The notes under the pieces: model-generated | Database searches by the model: none | Seen by the model: only the letters and a program-made list of their open reading frames with translations | Told to the model about the DNA's origin: nothing | Made by a program: the position numbers and the translations under genes | Part shown: positions 50,674 through 61,389 of the stretch, one piece after another | Numbering within the stretch: position 1 is the first letter of the stretch | Layout: each line of letters opens with the position of its first letter | Source of the DNA: Dactylonectria macrodidyma | Taxonomy: Eukaryota; Ascomycota; Sordariomycetes; Hypocreales; Nectriaceae | Length of the DNA stretch: 64,000 nt | Assembly (NCBI GenBank): GCA_020744425.1 | Contig: JAGMUV010000021.1 | Location: 62,001-126,000, forward strand | Direction of reading: 5' to 3'

Positions 50674-51333
50674 CAGACTGGGAAAAGACCGATATATAGG
50701 GGTCTTCCATACGTACGCTTTCTTCTTGGAGCCATCTAGATAGAACACTAACTAATTTACGAATGAGTTTCCGTTCTAGTACAGGCGGATTAGCATTTCC
50801 ATATCTTAAGCGTGTCAACTACCGAGCATATCGGCATTATGAGAGCAGGTATAAGAGAATGATGATGAAGTAGTTTGTAAAGGTTGACGTGTGAAGCCTA
50901 GAAGCGGTAATCGACTCATGGAATAGCGCCATGTATGCATTCAAAGGCATCTCGAAGGCTGTATTCCACCTTGCGCAAGAGGTAATCGACTTATGAGATA
51001 GTGCTACAGAAACCTCCGATCAAAGGCGCTCTCAAAGGGCTGAATTCTCCACGAGGACACCCTTACACGATTCTGAACACGAAAATATAGTAACCCGTTA
51101 GTTGGTATCCGCCTGCAACCAATGGGTAAGCGAATTCTGTCCCTTGACATCGGCATCAAGGATTGTTGCCCCATCAGCCACGCTACTGCTAAGCTCAACC
51201 GCAGCTAGCAGTCTCTCAATCATGTTAAATAGTCGCTCAAAAGCCCATTTAATCTCTGGTCTTGAACATTCACATCAGTAACTATCTGAATCTCTAAAGC
51301 CGCCATCGATCCATTGCACTTATACTATTCACC
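50674..51333. other. intergenic
   Basis: No gene recognised between the transcription factor remnant and the aldo-keto reductase remnant. Two similar pieces (gaggtaatcgacttatga / gcggtaatcgactcatgg) near 50905 and 50980 suggest a small local duplication. Confidence 0.5.
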
Positions 51334-52357
51334 ATGCCCATTCTTGCTAAGAAGGAAGTGAGCTAGGGTGGTCTGGGACTCATGCGTAAGTCGCTTCTCC
51401 TAAGAGAAAATAGCCCATATAATAAGTCGTTATTGACTTCGTCCGTTCATATGTAGGCTTCACTTGGGCCGACTCAACACTCACCGATGATCAGTCGTTT
51501 ACCATCCTCAAAGCCGTTCTCACGGCTGAAGTCAATGTCTGGAATGGCGCCGACTTCTATGGCACCCCCGAGAACAACTCTCTCCATCTGATGCAACGCT
51601 ATTTCTCCATCTATCCGGATGATGCTGAAAAGGTAGTATTGACCATTAAGAGTGGTAATCGCGACATCAACCCCGTCACGCTGGATGCCTCGCCATCCTT
51701 CTTGCGCCAGCAGGTTGCAACAGCCAATCGAATCCTGGCTGGTATAAAGAAGATTGATCTATTTGGACCTGGGCGAATTGATAAGAATGTTCCTGTTGAA
51801 AAGACGGTGAAAGCGCTTGCCGAGATGGTCGCGGAGGGCCAGATCGGTGGAATCCAGCTGAGTGAGGTGAACCCCGAGACCATCCGCCTGGCAAGCGCGG
51901 TAGCCAAGATTGACATGGTGGAAACAGAGATCGATATGTGGGCGATGCAAATTTTCCAGAATGGGGTGGCCGACATCTGCGCCGAGTTGGATATTGTGAT
52001 GGCCGGGCATACACCGCTTAGTGCGGGCATGCTCACCAGGAAAGTCAAGGGCATAGAAGAGTTGGCCGTCCCCGCGTACTATCGACAGTTACCAAAATTC
52101 CAGCCCGAGAATCTGCGCAAGAATTACGAGCTGATCACAGCCTTGGAGACGCTGACGACTGCGAAAGGGTGCCTACTGCACAACTCGCGTTGGCGTGGAT
52201 CAAGGTACAGAGCAGAAAGCCCGGAATGCCAGTGATCATCCCTGTATCTGGTGCCAGCTCGGTCGAGAGAGCCGTAGAGAATTCGAAGGATGTCGAGTTG
52301 ACGGAGGAGGGCCTGGAGGAAGTTGACGCAATCTTGAGCTCCTTTACGGGGAAGTAA
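51334..52357 (+). pseudogene. aldo-keto reductase (pyridoxal reductase-like), two lesions
   Basis: Exon 1 is 51334-51385, the intron is 51386-51456 (gtaagt...atgtag), and exon 2 starts at 51457 in phase. The protein reads like fungal pyridoxal reductases: MPILAKKEVS, GLGLM, FTWADSTLTDDQSF, NGADFYGTPENNSLHLM, IGGIQLSEV, then CTTAQLALAW-like sequence and VIIPVSGASSVERAVEN. These enzymes reduce aldehydes with NADPH. Two breaks: TAG at 51364-51366 in exon 1, and a one-base frameshift near 52170-52180 just before the QLALAW helix. The catalytic segment with the HWP-type motif is also shortened (LAGIKKIDLF runs directly to GRID). The gene is not functional as written. Confidence 0.82.
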
Positions 52358-53061
52358 TGCTTCGGATGTCGCTGAGAAGAAGTCATTTAGGTGGACGAGA
52401 ATTGCTAGATTGATATATGAGCTGTGGTGTAAGTTGGGGTAGTTGATCAAAGCCCTGTTGATGCAATGGTGTTGCCTTTACAAGACGTCTCTACTTTGCG
52501 TGGGTGCTCTGTGGAGCTTAGCCAGCTCATCCTAGTAACCACCACTGCCGTTGCATCCCTGAACAAAGTGTTCCTTAGTAAGATCTGGGGAGCCTCTTTC
52601 TCAGGCCTAGGGAGGTCGCCATTGCCTTCATCCCGCACATTGTCTATATAACGACAGGCAATAAATTCGGACATCTGCTTGTCTAATGCATCAGCTATAA
52701 GCCGATAATGTGCCATCATTCTACTTACATTTGCCTATTACTAATAGAGAGTGTCGGGATGTTAATAAACGAAGGAGCACAACCTAAAACAGGAACCAAA
52801 TTTCCTTGGGCTCCACGTTTGGGATCAGTCACGTTCAGGCGCCATCGGAATAGTTCTAACACAATTCGAATTGTTTAGTATCATTTTGCCTACATGCACA
52901 AAACTCCGCCCAATACTCAGACCAGCAGGCATAGGTTCGTATTTAGGCTGCCCCAGTTTGCCTACTACTATGGCGGCAAGGCAGAACGTGTTGGCATCGA
53001 GGCAAGTGACGAGCCGAAAATCATGGCGCAGTTTCTCACCCGGCACTAAGAGTCTCCTGGG
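52358..53061. other. intergenic, possible upstream debris of the monooxygenase
   Basis: One plus-strand piece (about 52935-53047) reads FAYYYGGKAERVGIEASDEP and may be decayed coding sequence, but I cannot place it in a family. Nothing else is seen. Confidence 0.4.
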
Positions 53062-53250
53062 ATGACCTTCATCCGCGCAGAGCGGTCTTGTCTCCGAGAC
53101 TGGCCCCTGACCAACCTTCCGGTGCAATGGAGCAAGGCTGCTGCGCGCATCCAGCACGATGACGACGCAGTCTCGGTCCATTTCACCAATGGCACACATG
53201 CCAAGGGGGATATCCTCGTGGGTGCGGCCAGAGTCCGGAGCATTGTATGA
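53062..53250 (+). pseudogene. FAD-dependent monooxygenase fragment
   Basis: This 62-codon open piece contains IRAERSCLRDWPLTNLPVQW and VHFTNGTHAKGDILVGA followed by RVRSIV. That is the middle of the fungal salicylate-hydroxylase-like FAD monooxygenases, where G-D-x-x-(V/I)-G-A-D-G contacts FAD; here the expected D-G after GA is A-R. The dinucleotide-binding N-terminus and the C-terminus are missing. It is a remnant in the same decayed stretch as the reductase. Confidence 0.6.
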
Positions 53251-53619
53251 AGAGAGAGCAAACTAGGGATACTGATTGGATGGAAAGGCGGCAGGTAGAT
53301 TGAGCCACTGTGGGGTGAATTTAGTAGAATATGGAGAAGAATATGATGATCTTTTTAATTGAGGTCTTGATGGTTGTTCTGTTTCTTTTATGACTGTTCG
53401 AGCAGGGACATCAGTGCAAAATAGATGAAGAAGCGCTAATAGGCCTTTGCCCGGGTTTTTGAATCACTATATAGCAAAAGACCGCCTCTTCCTACCACCC
53501 TCCTGCCAGAAACGACAGACGGGGTCCCAAAATGGAATAGATGCTAAAGGAGTTTCTGTTCGGCCTCTTTTGTGGTGGAAGTTGCACACAGATCCTCAAC
53601 TTAATTCTTTGTAGCACTG
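53251..53619. other. intergenic
   Basis: No feature recognised. It should include the 3' UTR of the minus-strand membrane protein gene. Confidence 0.6.
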
Positions 53620-55761
53620 TTACCTGAGCCAGGCCATGTCGGTGCCAAGAGCACAAGCAGGAGGACTTTGCTGCTCGGAGGCTTGCCACAGAGGCTTGAG
53701 CCTCATAAGCAGCAGGACTGAGGCGAGAGAGCTCCCAACACTGGGCAAGGCTCCGACAATAGCGCCTCTCTTCCACCACTTGTCGACATCAAAGTGGTCT
53801 ATATAGAAGGCGGAACTCGCAAAGTCCATATAGCCGGGCAGAGCCGACTTGCATACGCAATCGTTAAACACACCACTAATCTGTTTCGCATAAGCATGAA
53901 GGCGCATTGGCGTTTCTAGGTGGAAGAGGGAGAATTCTTACGTGGGCGAAAAGGATGAAGATCAGCCACAAAGTCGAGACGACGTTCAGGAGATGGAAGC
54001 ACGCCCGCTGCCACGGCCGGGGATGCTTGAAGCTCGGCAGAGAGTGGAGGGCCCAGGGGAGCGAGCTGAGAAGACCGTAGGTCATGTACGAGCCCGACCA
54101 ACATCCCCAGCCGACGGTTGGGGTGTTGTACGCTATCAAGATGGCCATGCTGACATCGACCCAAACCAGGCCGAGCGACACCAAAGACAGCAGCCGCCAT
54201 GATCCCGGCCTGTGGCCCGCCAGCTTCCTCCCGGCGTTCTTGGCGATGTCGCCTAAGGGCCGGATCTGTCTGTCGTCGGAGTGGCTGTCGTATACGCTCC
54301 ACAGTACGGCATGAGCGAGGCCGCCGTAGCCTATCTCGCGGCCCTGTCCGACAAACTCGAGTATGTCGTTGTTGAAGAGAGCACCTTCCGGTTGTCCTAT
54401 GTATTCCAATAGATAGTTTGCGCCTTCTGACTGCCGTTCGGGGTCCTCACTACCCCGATCTCCGGGTGTAGCGGCTTGTCTCGCCTGTTGCTGGTGCACA
54501 GAATTTGCGAATGTTTTGTAGTCATCCTCTTTCTCTTGCGACCACCAGTCAATATCACTGGCATCCTGTGCTTGACTTTGTAATGCCGCCCATCTCTGGA
54601 CGGCGTCAACATTCCAAAGCCACCGGACGATGAGTATCCTACACATAAACAGTCAACAGAGAGTCGCAGGTCAAAATGCAAGGGAGAGCAACTCCCAGGG
54701 GCGGATCGCGCCTCACTTGGTCCGATCAGCCGACATTGGATTGCGGTCGAGGATGGTAAACATAACCATCAGTGGCAGCCAGCTAACGAGGATGCCGAGG
54801 GCCAGAGAATGCGCGGTTGTCCGCTCGCCGACATCGGCAAAGGCGAAGACCAGCGAGACACCGAAGGCGACGAAGAAGACGAAGATGCTGGCAAAGCTGG
54901 GGTAGACTCCCCGGCGTCGCAGCATCCGCAGCTGGAAGGCCATCTGCTGGAGGAGCTCGCGGGTTTTCGACCGCGCCAGGGGCACGTCCGGCTCCGTGGC
55001 GCCGGATATCAGAGGCCGGAACAGGCCGTAAGTCAAGACCACCAGGAACCTGTCGTGCAGGCGGTTGGGCGTCCTGAGCTTAAATTGGCCGACAACGCTG
55101 AGGACGTAGTATGCGTCCCGCTTTACCTGTTGGAGCTCGTTGTCGCCCGAAACGCCCATGCCTGACGGCGACGTCGCATGCATACACTTGCGGATCTGGT
55201 GGATATTGAACAGAGTCGCGGCGAGGGCCGTCTGGGGCGAGCCAAGCCAGTTGAGGAGAGCCGCCAGCGTCCTCGCCAACCTTCCCTCGCACCAGGGCGC
55301 GCCGTCATTTCTCCTGTGCAGAGATTCATAAGGAAGGGCCGCGAGCAAGGCGATGATTGGCAAGACCCAGTTGGAAGTGATTCCGAGTGCCAAATTTTTA
55401 TCCTGATACCAATACCAATCGGTGGGATCTTGACAGAGAACTCGGCAACCTTGTGTCTCGTGAGTTCCCAACGGGCTGTCATCCTTTTCCAACCCGGCAA
55501 CTGACCTTCTGTAGTGATGGTAATAAATGCGCTGCGATTGAATAGAGGATTCATCCCCATAACGGGCCCGTGGTAGAGAAACTGCTCTATCTGTTCTTGC
55601 GTGAAATCCTCAGTGTCGGTTCCGTTCCAGATCTCCTCGGCGCGGTGCTGGCAGACGTTAAAATTTTGGCTCCGCGTGGGGTGCGGAAGGACGGCCATGG
55701 CCAAGAGAGACGACGTGAGGACGAGTTGCCGCATGTTGGAGACATCCCGAGCGACGCGCAT
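53620..55761 (-). CDS. fungal integral membrane protein, secretory pathway (~648 aa), unknown function
   Basis: Minus strand, four exons that keep phase: 55761-55506, 55449-54717, 54638-53942 and 53880-53620, with introns of 56, 78 and 61 bp (gtcagt, gtgagg and gtaaga donors). ATG at 55761 gives a short lead before a signal peptide (LVLTSSLLAMAVLPHPTRS); a second ATG at 55734 starts just at the signal. A lumenal part with a few cysteines follows (CQHRAEEIWNGT, CRVLCQDPTDWYWY). Then come membrane helices: LGITSNWVLPIIALLAALPY, ASIFVFFVAFGVSLVFAFAD, ALGILVSWLPLMVMFTI, SLVSLGLVWVDVSMAILIAY and LLNVVSTLWLIFILFAH. A cytosolic loop carries LLEYIGQPEGALFNNDILEFVGQGREIGYGG. I know this arrangement only as an uncharacterised fungal family. 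No lesion is seen, unlike its neighbours. Confidence 0.82.
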
Positions 55762-56101
55762 GCTACTCTGGTAACGCCGATGTCTTGTGGAACAATTACT
55801 TTGGCTCCGTTTCGCCTTTTGGCAGGTTTTCCATTCGTACAAGATCATCTGGACGTAGAGAATAGGGGATAGGGGGGGCTGGGCTGACCCCGTTGAAGCA
55901 TCTAAGCCACCCATCTCGCTTCGACGGTAGTGTGACGGCCGTCGACGCCAATACGGGGGAGGAAACAAGAGGAGGCGCGGATGACGGTGCTTAGAACAAC
56001 AGAGAATCATTTTCGGTGCACTCTACGACACATTCTCTGCCTAGAGCCGGGCTTTCGAGAGCTGAAGTTCCCAGGCCGGCCTGGGAAACCGAATCTCCTA
56101 G
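55762..56101. other. intergenic
   Basis: Upstream region of the minus-strand membrane protein. No gene or repeat recognised. Confidence 0.6.
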
Positions 56102-56503
56102 CGATCGATAGCAAACGAGAAGACACTCGAGCATTTCCTGCACAACAGTGTGGAGGATCCAGTCAGAGCGATAATAGAGCAGCTCAAGCAGGTGGAGGAG
56201 GTTAGCAGTGCATTCGATATGGGGAATGGCATCAACTTCGAGAATCACCCCCACGCCATTAGCGATGTCGCTGAAGAAGTCATTGCCTGGGAGACTGCTT
56301 CGACGCCACCACAGACGCCAGACCTCACATGTGACCTCAACCAGCTGCGACCCAATCAGATCTGCGTCTATCGATCCAAAGATGCACCAGCGCTCATAAT
56401 AAACCAACTCAACCAATCAATCACCCCAATCAAATCAATCAACCCAGCCGATTCCTCGGACTGGGGCTTCGAGTTCGACGTCTTGAATTGCTCTCTGAGC
56501 TAA
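56102..56503 (+). pseudogene. fragment of an uncharacterised fungal protein family
   Basis: An open stretch after a stop at about 56099 reads SIANEKTLEHFLHNSVEDPV, AIIEQLKQVEEVSSAFDMG, INFENHPHAISDVAEEV and LNQLRPNQICVYRSKDAPA, then loses its coding look in an aatca-rich tail. It starts without a clear ATG. From memory this resembles the N-terminal part of a widespread fungal hypothetical family whose later part has an E-x-K nuclease-like motif, absent here. It is probably a truncated copy. Confidence 0.4.
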
Positions 56504-56725
56504 AAGGTGACTCAGACTGGAGCATGACGAAAGACCTGGTGGTTGATGGTTGAGAGACTCATGGTGGATCATCCACTCATTTAGATTGAGAGCCAAGCTC
56601 GAGGTACTTCGGGAGCATCGGCAGAATTCTGCCCGCACTAACAAAAAAGTAGCTGACAAATCAGAGGCTGCAAACCTGGCGCCCCTAAGGCGGATGCGCC
56701 CCTATCAATTTGTGATGCGTCCCTA

Positions 56726-59546
56726 TCAATTGCCTTTAGATAATATGTCTAGGGTCTTAGAGTGGCTGGTCCCGAACATAGTCTCCGCCCTAAACAGTTC
56801 TTCTCGCAGGCGCTCTTCGTCCGTTTGTTTATACCGATACCGCAGAAGACCTGCTGCGGTATCCAGTTGGTCTTGAAAGGCGCTTGGAGTAGGGGGAGAG
56901 CCCGAAAGGAAGTTGGGGAGAGGTCGATAGATAGGGGCCGGACTTTGTCTAACAAAAGTACTGCTCTGAGGCTGAACTATGCTCGATACGGAGAGGGCAG
57001 GAGAGAAAACCGCAGGACTCTGGGCGACCGATATAATGCTTTCCGGCGAGAAGTTCGGAGTTTGTGCTGAGTATGCGGGACTAGGGATCGCGGAACCGCG
57101 TTCGGAAATAGTTCGAGAGCACACAGCGGATGGGGTGGCTTCAGCATGTCAGCCGTCGTATGCAGGCAATATCCGTCACACTTACATGCCGCGGGACTAG
57201 GAGCATTCAAGAGATTTTCAGGGACCCTATGCCTGTTCATCCATCGGTCGATCATCTGTGATTCCACTGTACTGCCCCTAATCGTGAAGATCAGCTCCCC
57301 TTTGTTAACGTCGACGAGTTTCCTTTGTTGTCGTTTCCTGACGATTGCCGTCATCTCCACTGGCTTGATATTCTTGTCCTTCCCCCATTGGCTTATGCGT
57401 GTTCGATATTGACTTATCCTGTAAAGCATAACGTACATGATAAGCGAGTCGGAAATACAAGCGAGTCGGAAAAAATCCCTTAACTCTCCTTCTTTTTATT
57501 CAATCAATCATTTCTCAACCACCAAATCTGTCACAGTCAAGCAAAGAGGCAAATATCATCCTTGCCCTTCAGGCTCTGCAAAATGATCCAAAATTACGCG
57601 TCTACCCTACTGCAATATTATATAAAGTCCCGCCTAGTACCCTTTATGACTGACATCATGGCAAACCTTCTCGAGGCGATATTATCCCTAATTCGCGTCG
57701 ACCAACCGACCTCGAGGAACAGATCATTGTTCAATTCATTCTCGACCTGGATTCGCGAGGATTTCCCCCGCGACTGCGTGGTGTTGAAGAAATGGCTAAC
57801 CGACTGCTCGCTGACTGCGACGCGTCACCTGTCAGCAAGCGCTGGGCTTCTAACTTCGTCAGGCGACACCAAGAGCTTAAGACGCGTTTTTTTCGTAAAC
57901 ACGACTATCAAAGAGCCAAATGCGAAGATCCGACTATTATTCGCGACTGGTTCAGGCTCGTGGAGAACACAATCGCGAAATATGGTATTGACCTAGCTGA
58001 TATCTATAACTTTGATGAGACCGGCTTTATGATGGGCATAATCGCAAGCGGAATGGTCGTCATAGGCGCAGATAGGCGTAGAAACCTGAAATCAGTCCAG
58101 CCTAGAAACCGGGAATGGGTTACAGTCATTCAGGCGATCAATGCAGAAGGCTGGGCGATCCAGCCGTTCATCGTGGTTGCGGGCCAATATCACCTCGCTA
58201 GCTGGTACCGGGAAAGCAACCTCCCGGGCGATTGGGCTATTGCAACAACTCCAAATGGCTGGACCGATAATGAAACAGGTCTTGAGTGGCTCAAGCACTT
58301 TAATCGGCATACAAAGAATCGACCGACCGGTCGCTATCGTCTTCTGATCCTCGATGGGCATGAAAGTCACCACTCCGTCGACTTTGAGAAATATTGTGAA
58401 GAGAACCACATTATTACGCTTTATATGCCGCCTCATTCATCTTACTTGCTTCAGCCTCTTGATGTTAGGTGCTTTAGGCCGCTTAAAATAGCTTATTGTC
58501 GAGTAATTGAGCAATTGATCAGATGCTCTATAACTCACGTTTCGAAGACCGAGTTCTTCTTAGCCTTCTACGCTACCCACGAAGCCGCCATGATAAGGAG
58601 TAATATTGAGGGAGGTTTTCGAGGGGCCGGACTTGTTCCCTTGAACCCAGAAAATGTCATATCGAAGCTTAATGTGCAGCTACGGACTCCAACACCGGTT
58701 GAGGAGGAGATCAGCCTCTCCGACCCTTGGTTCTCAAAGACCCCAAAGACTGTGCTTAAAGCCAGCTCTCAGTCTGAATACCTCGAAAGACGAATGAGAA
58801 GACATTAGAGCAGCTCTCCAGCATTAATTCTTGAGGCGCTTAAGTCACTTTCAAAGGGAATGAAGGCGATAATGCATTAGGACGCCTTATTGAAGTCTGA
58901 AGTCCAGATCCTTCGACAGGCAAATGAGACTCATAGTAAGCGGCGCAGAGCGAAAAGAACCCGCCTACGTAAAGGAGGGAAGATGACTCTAGATGAGGGG
59001 AGGGATGAAATGGATTAGAGAGATATTAATGCGCAGGTAGTAGCTGAACTGTCGAGAAGTGGTGATCGAGGGAGGTTGGCGATGCTGAGGGAAAGGCGCT
59101 GTAGAAATTGTAGAAAGGCCGGTCATAATGTAAGTACCTATCAAGTTATAATTAAGACTTCTGAAGAAGAGGATAGCGATTAGTTTTAATTGATTTAAGT
59201 TGTTGTTGTGTTTTTATTGAAGTTTTTATTTTAATAGTGTGGGATTTTTTCCGACTCGCTTGTATTTCCGACTCGCTTGTATTTCCGACTCGCTTATCAT
59301 GTACGTTAATCGTATGACATAAGGCTATCTTGCTCCACCTTGAAAAAGAGTGTTATACTCAGCAGTAAAGTCAAACTCCTTTTCAACCTTCTCCTTAACT
59401 TCCCTTAGCGGTAGCTTTTGCGTAATATGGAGCTCGAGGATTCGAGCTTTGTATGGCTCCCAAGCCTCGGCGTGCAGGTCGGGGCTTTTCTCTTTTGTTA
59501 CATCGGATAGGAAGGGTGCATTGATGTGAATAGAAGCTCTTGATTT
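56726..59546 (-). CDS. Clr5-domain protein with a transposon in its first intron
   Basis: Minus strand. Exon A (open from 59546 to 59359) reads AEAWEPYKARILELHITQKL then PLREVKEKVEKEFDFTAE. Exon B (57418-57186) goes on ISQYRTRISQWGKDKNIKPV then EMTAIVRKRQQRKLV. Together they form a Clr5 domain (a short helical module at the N-terminus of many fungal proteins). The intron 59358-57419 is 1,940 bp, but without the pogo-like element and its TA duplication it would be about 62 bp, a normal size; donor (gtataa) and acceptor (tttacag) are intact. A second intron is 57185-57139 (gtaagt, branch ctgac, ctgaag). Exon C (57138-56726) is Ser/Pro-rich and ends LRYRYKQTDEERLREELF, then TMFGTSHSKTLDILSKGN before TGA, which may be premature. 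No in-frame ATG is seen in exon A, so the start is missing or lies further upstream. Confidence 0.75.
57431..59306 (+). mobile_element. pogo/Fot1-like DNA transposon, 1,876 bp, TA duplication
   Basis: The ends are ACGTACATGATAAGCGAGTCGG and its inverse, flanked by TA at 57429-57430 and 59307-59308. Inside each end the word gcgagtcgga recurs: twice on the left, three times on the right (59239-59306), spaced by aatacaa. Such subterminal repeats often bind transposase. The element carries one transposase gene on the plus strand, opposite to the Clr5 gene it sits in. Confidence 0.95.
57528..59183 (+). pseudogene. pogo-like transposase with four nonsense codons
   Basis: One frame runs from about 57528 to the natural stop at 59181-59183. 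It has a helix-turn-helix/CENP-B-like DNA-binding N-terminus (KEANIILALQALQNDPKLRV, RLLADCDASPVSKRWASNFV), the DDE nuclease with acidic residues in NFDETGFMMG, LILDGHESHH and LLQPLDVRCFRPLK, and a C-terminal zinc knuckle (CRNCRKAGHN). Stops: TGA at 57651-57653, TAG at 58806-58808, 58878-58880 and 59016-59018. Each is one C-to-T step from Arg (CGA) or Gln (CAG). The knuckle's last cysteine reads Tyr. No ATG precedes the first conserved block; CTG at 57528 sits where a start might have been. The longest intact piece is 57792-58808. It cannot make full-length transposase. Confidence 0.93.
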
Positions 59547-60368
59547 CTAGCTATTTGAAGGGCCTAAATCAGCCCTTATATACATGAAGGAAAAGACGGT
59601 CTCGTGACCTAAGCCAGGGATCCGAGCCTTCAGGGGCTCGAGCCTGTGGCCTGTTATGAGGGCACAAAAAAGCAAACATGATCCTAGAGTCTGATGATAG
59701 TTATGACAGAGACTGACAAGATCATGGCTCAGGAGGGAGAGGATTTCAGTGTACCTGACACTCTTGGGGCTGAATTTGGCAGTCGTGCTTTCGGGTCGGT
59801 CACGGAGACTGGTCTGGAGAGCTCGGTGGTGAGCGGATATGCGTTCCTGCCATGGACTGCTCTGTGGCCCAGCCGCCTCCTGGGAGAAGTCCTCATAGAA
59901 TCTCTGTTCGAGGGCTATGGCAACACTCTCAATGCTCTCGGGCGGCGCCGTGAGTTCGTCAGCGACAGTGCTAGACGGAGTGGAATGGAGAGAGCTAGCA
60001 GAAGAGGGCTGCCGCCGTCTGTGACTCGAAGGGACATCCCCTTTCCGCATGGGCGTCAGGCTAGATATGGTGCTGTTCTGGTTCGTGTTCCGAGCCTTGG
60101 GGGGTGATGACTCGAAGTTGTAGATGCAGTCAGCACCTTGTCTGCGACACGCTTCGCAGACAGTCTCGTTTGAGCATTTGATCTTTCTTGCCCGACAAAA
60201 GGTACAGGAGCGCCTCAGGGGAGCTTCGATACCATGATGTTGGCTAAGATTTGAGGTCCAGGTGGTGTGGGTAGCATAAGGTAAGGTAAGGTGGGTGGGT
60301 GGGAAGGGAGGTAGGTAGACAGAGGCGAATGGTGTCAACCGTTCCAGGACGGTCAAGAACGACTTCAA
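59547..60368 (-). CDS. Zn2Cys6 transcription factor, N-terminal part (partial)
   Basis: Minus-strand open frame of 273 codons with a zinc cluster CTFCRARKIKC-x5-VCEACRRQGADC, followed by a Ser/Pro-rich linker and a helical stretch (LSLLSHDLVSLCHNYHQTL, LGSCLLFCALITGHRL). The six cysteines are in place, so DNA binding is plausible. Nothing like the usual long regulatory domain follows. There is no ATG upstream of the cluster in frame (the first codon counted is TTG), so an upstream exon is needed. The TAG at 59549-59547 is the only stop between this frame and Clr5 exon A, which is in the same frame. A 45-bp intron (gtatat...aatcaag, branch ctgat) could bypass it, so one fused gene cannot be excluded. 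Confidence 0.65.
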   Translation of the reverse strand: MKSFLTVLERLTPFASVYLPPFPPTHLTLPYATHTTWTSNLSQHHGIEAPLRRSCTFCRARKIKCSNETVCEACRRQGADCIYNFESSPPKARNTNQNSTISSLTPMRKGDVPSSHRRRQPSSASSLHSTPSSTVADELTAPPESIESVAIALEQRFYEDFSQEAAGPQSSPWQERISAHHRALQTSLRDRPESTTAKFSPKSVRYTEILSLLSHDLVSLCHNYHQTLGSCLLFCALITGHRLEPLKARIPGLGHETVFSFMYIRADLGPSNS

Positions 60369-61099
60369 TCAATGAAGTGGTCTGGCCATCAAGACAAAAT
60401 CCCGAGCGGGCTTCCCTGGGATTTGTAGATTGGGAGCTTGTTGCCTTAACATGCTGGGATGATGGGACGAAAGTAGCCCTGGCATGGCTGGGCATTCCCA
60501 CACTGTACAGCGGTCGGCACATGGGCTGTAGGTTTCGGTTGGGAGCCGTTCAGCGATTCTTCCTGGGAGGGTGAACGCATCGATCAACAGCCATCAACTG
60601 AATGCCCCAACGCGAAGTCCTGGTAGTGGGGGTGGTCTGCATGTGATAGTACTAAGTAATACAGCAGCCAGCCAGCGTAGGGGCATTCAGCTGATGGCTG
60701 GAGGCGGAGTTGATCGAGCCCGCACCTTCTAGGGGCCTGGAGAGTGGCGGTACTGGGAGAGAGGTTATCCGGTACACCGTTAAAAGATGGGGGAGGCACT
60801 CCGAATATTCACTCCCCTATGGAAACAAAGACACGGAATGCTACAGGCGCGCGGCTGGCGGCGATTCATGTGCCGCAAGGCAGTGCAGCGAGGCAGTGCC
60901 GCTAGGTCGGAGATGGGATACTTCGAGGGCGGCACAGAATCTACGTTTCTTAATGGCGCGAAGCTGGATGATGATCGTCTTGAATCGGAATCGTCAGGGA
61001 AAACTGAGATTTTCGGGAAGGGCCCGGCGCAGCTCATACGTCTTGAGAAGGCGTGGGTAGATCGTCATCTTCAAAGGGGGGCTCATCGGAGCCACCTCT
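60369..61099. other. intergenic, ~730 bp
   Basis: Overlapping ORFs on both strands, none with a domain or convincing composition. Any missing 5' exon of the Zn2Cys6 gene would lie here; no clear GT donor with an ATG was found. Confidence 0.5.
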
Positions 61100-61389
61100 T
61101 TATTTATATCCCACTATCTTGGCGCAGCACTCGCAGTAGTAGAGGTTGTGGGCGATGCGGACCATGCCCATGGTACTGATGTCGTCGGTGGATGTGACCT
61201 CGACGGACCGGGCGCATCGCATGCAGCGAAGCACCTCGACGAAGGCGATGGGGAGTTGTACTGATCCCATGCTGTGTCTATACTGGCTGTAGAGGCGGAG
61301 TTGGATGTGTTGTCTGAGTCGGAGTAGACTGAAGACGAGGACGAAGAAGAGCCGTAGTGCTGGCTAGAAGGTCAGCTGGAGGAGGGCAT
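61100..61389 (-). CDS. small fungal protein with paired CxxC motifs
   Basis: The core ORF is 61270-61100 on the minus strand (56 aa): MGSVQLPIAFVEVLRCMRCA, then RSVEVTSTDDISTMGMVRIA, then NLYYCECCAKIVGYK. Two C-x2-C pairs suggest a zinc ribbon-like knuckle. I recognise the block as a conserved small fungal protein of unknown function. Upstream (61389-61271) an ATG and a Ser/Tyr/Asp-rich stretch look like its usual N-terminus, but that piece is in another frame and has a TGA after five codons. The N-terminus is therefore frameshifted, or the short form starting at 61270 is the product. Confidence 0.6.
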
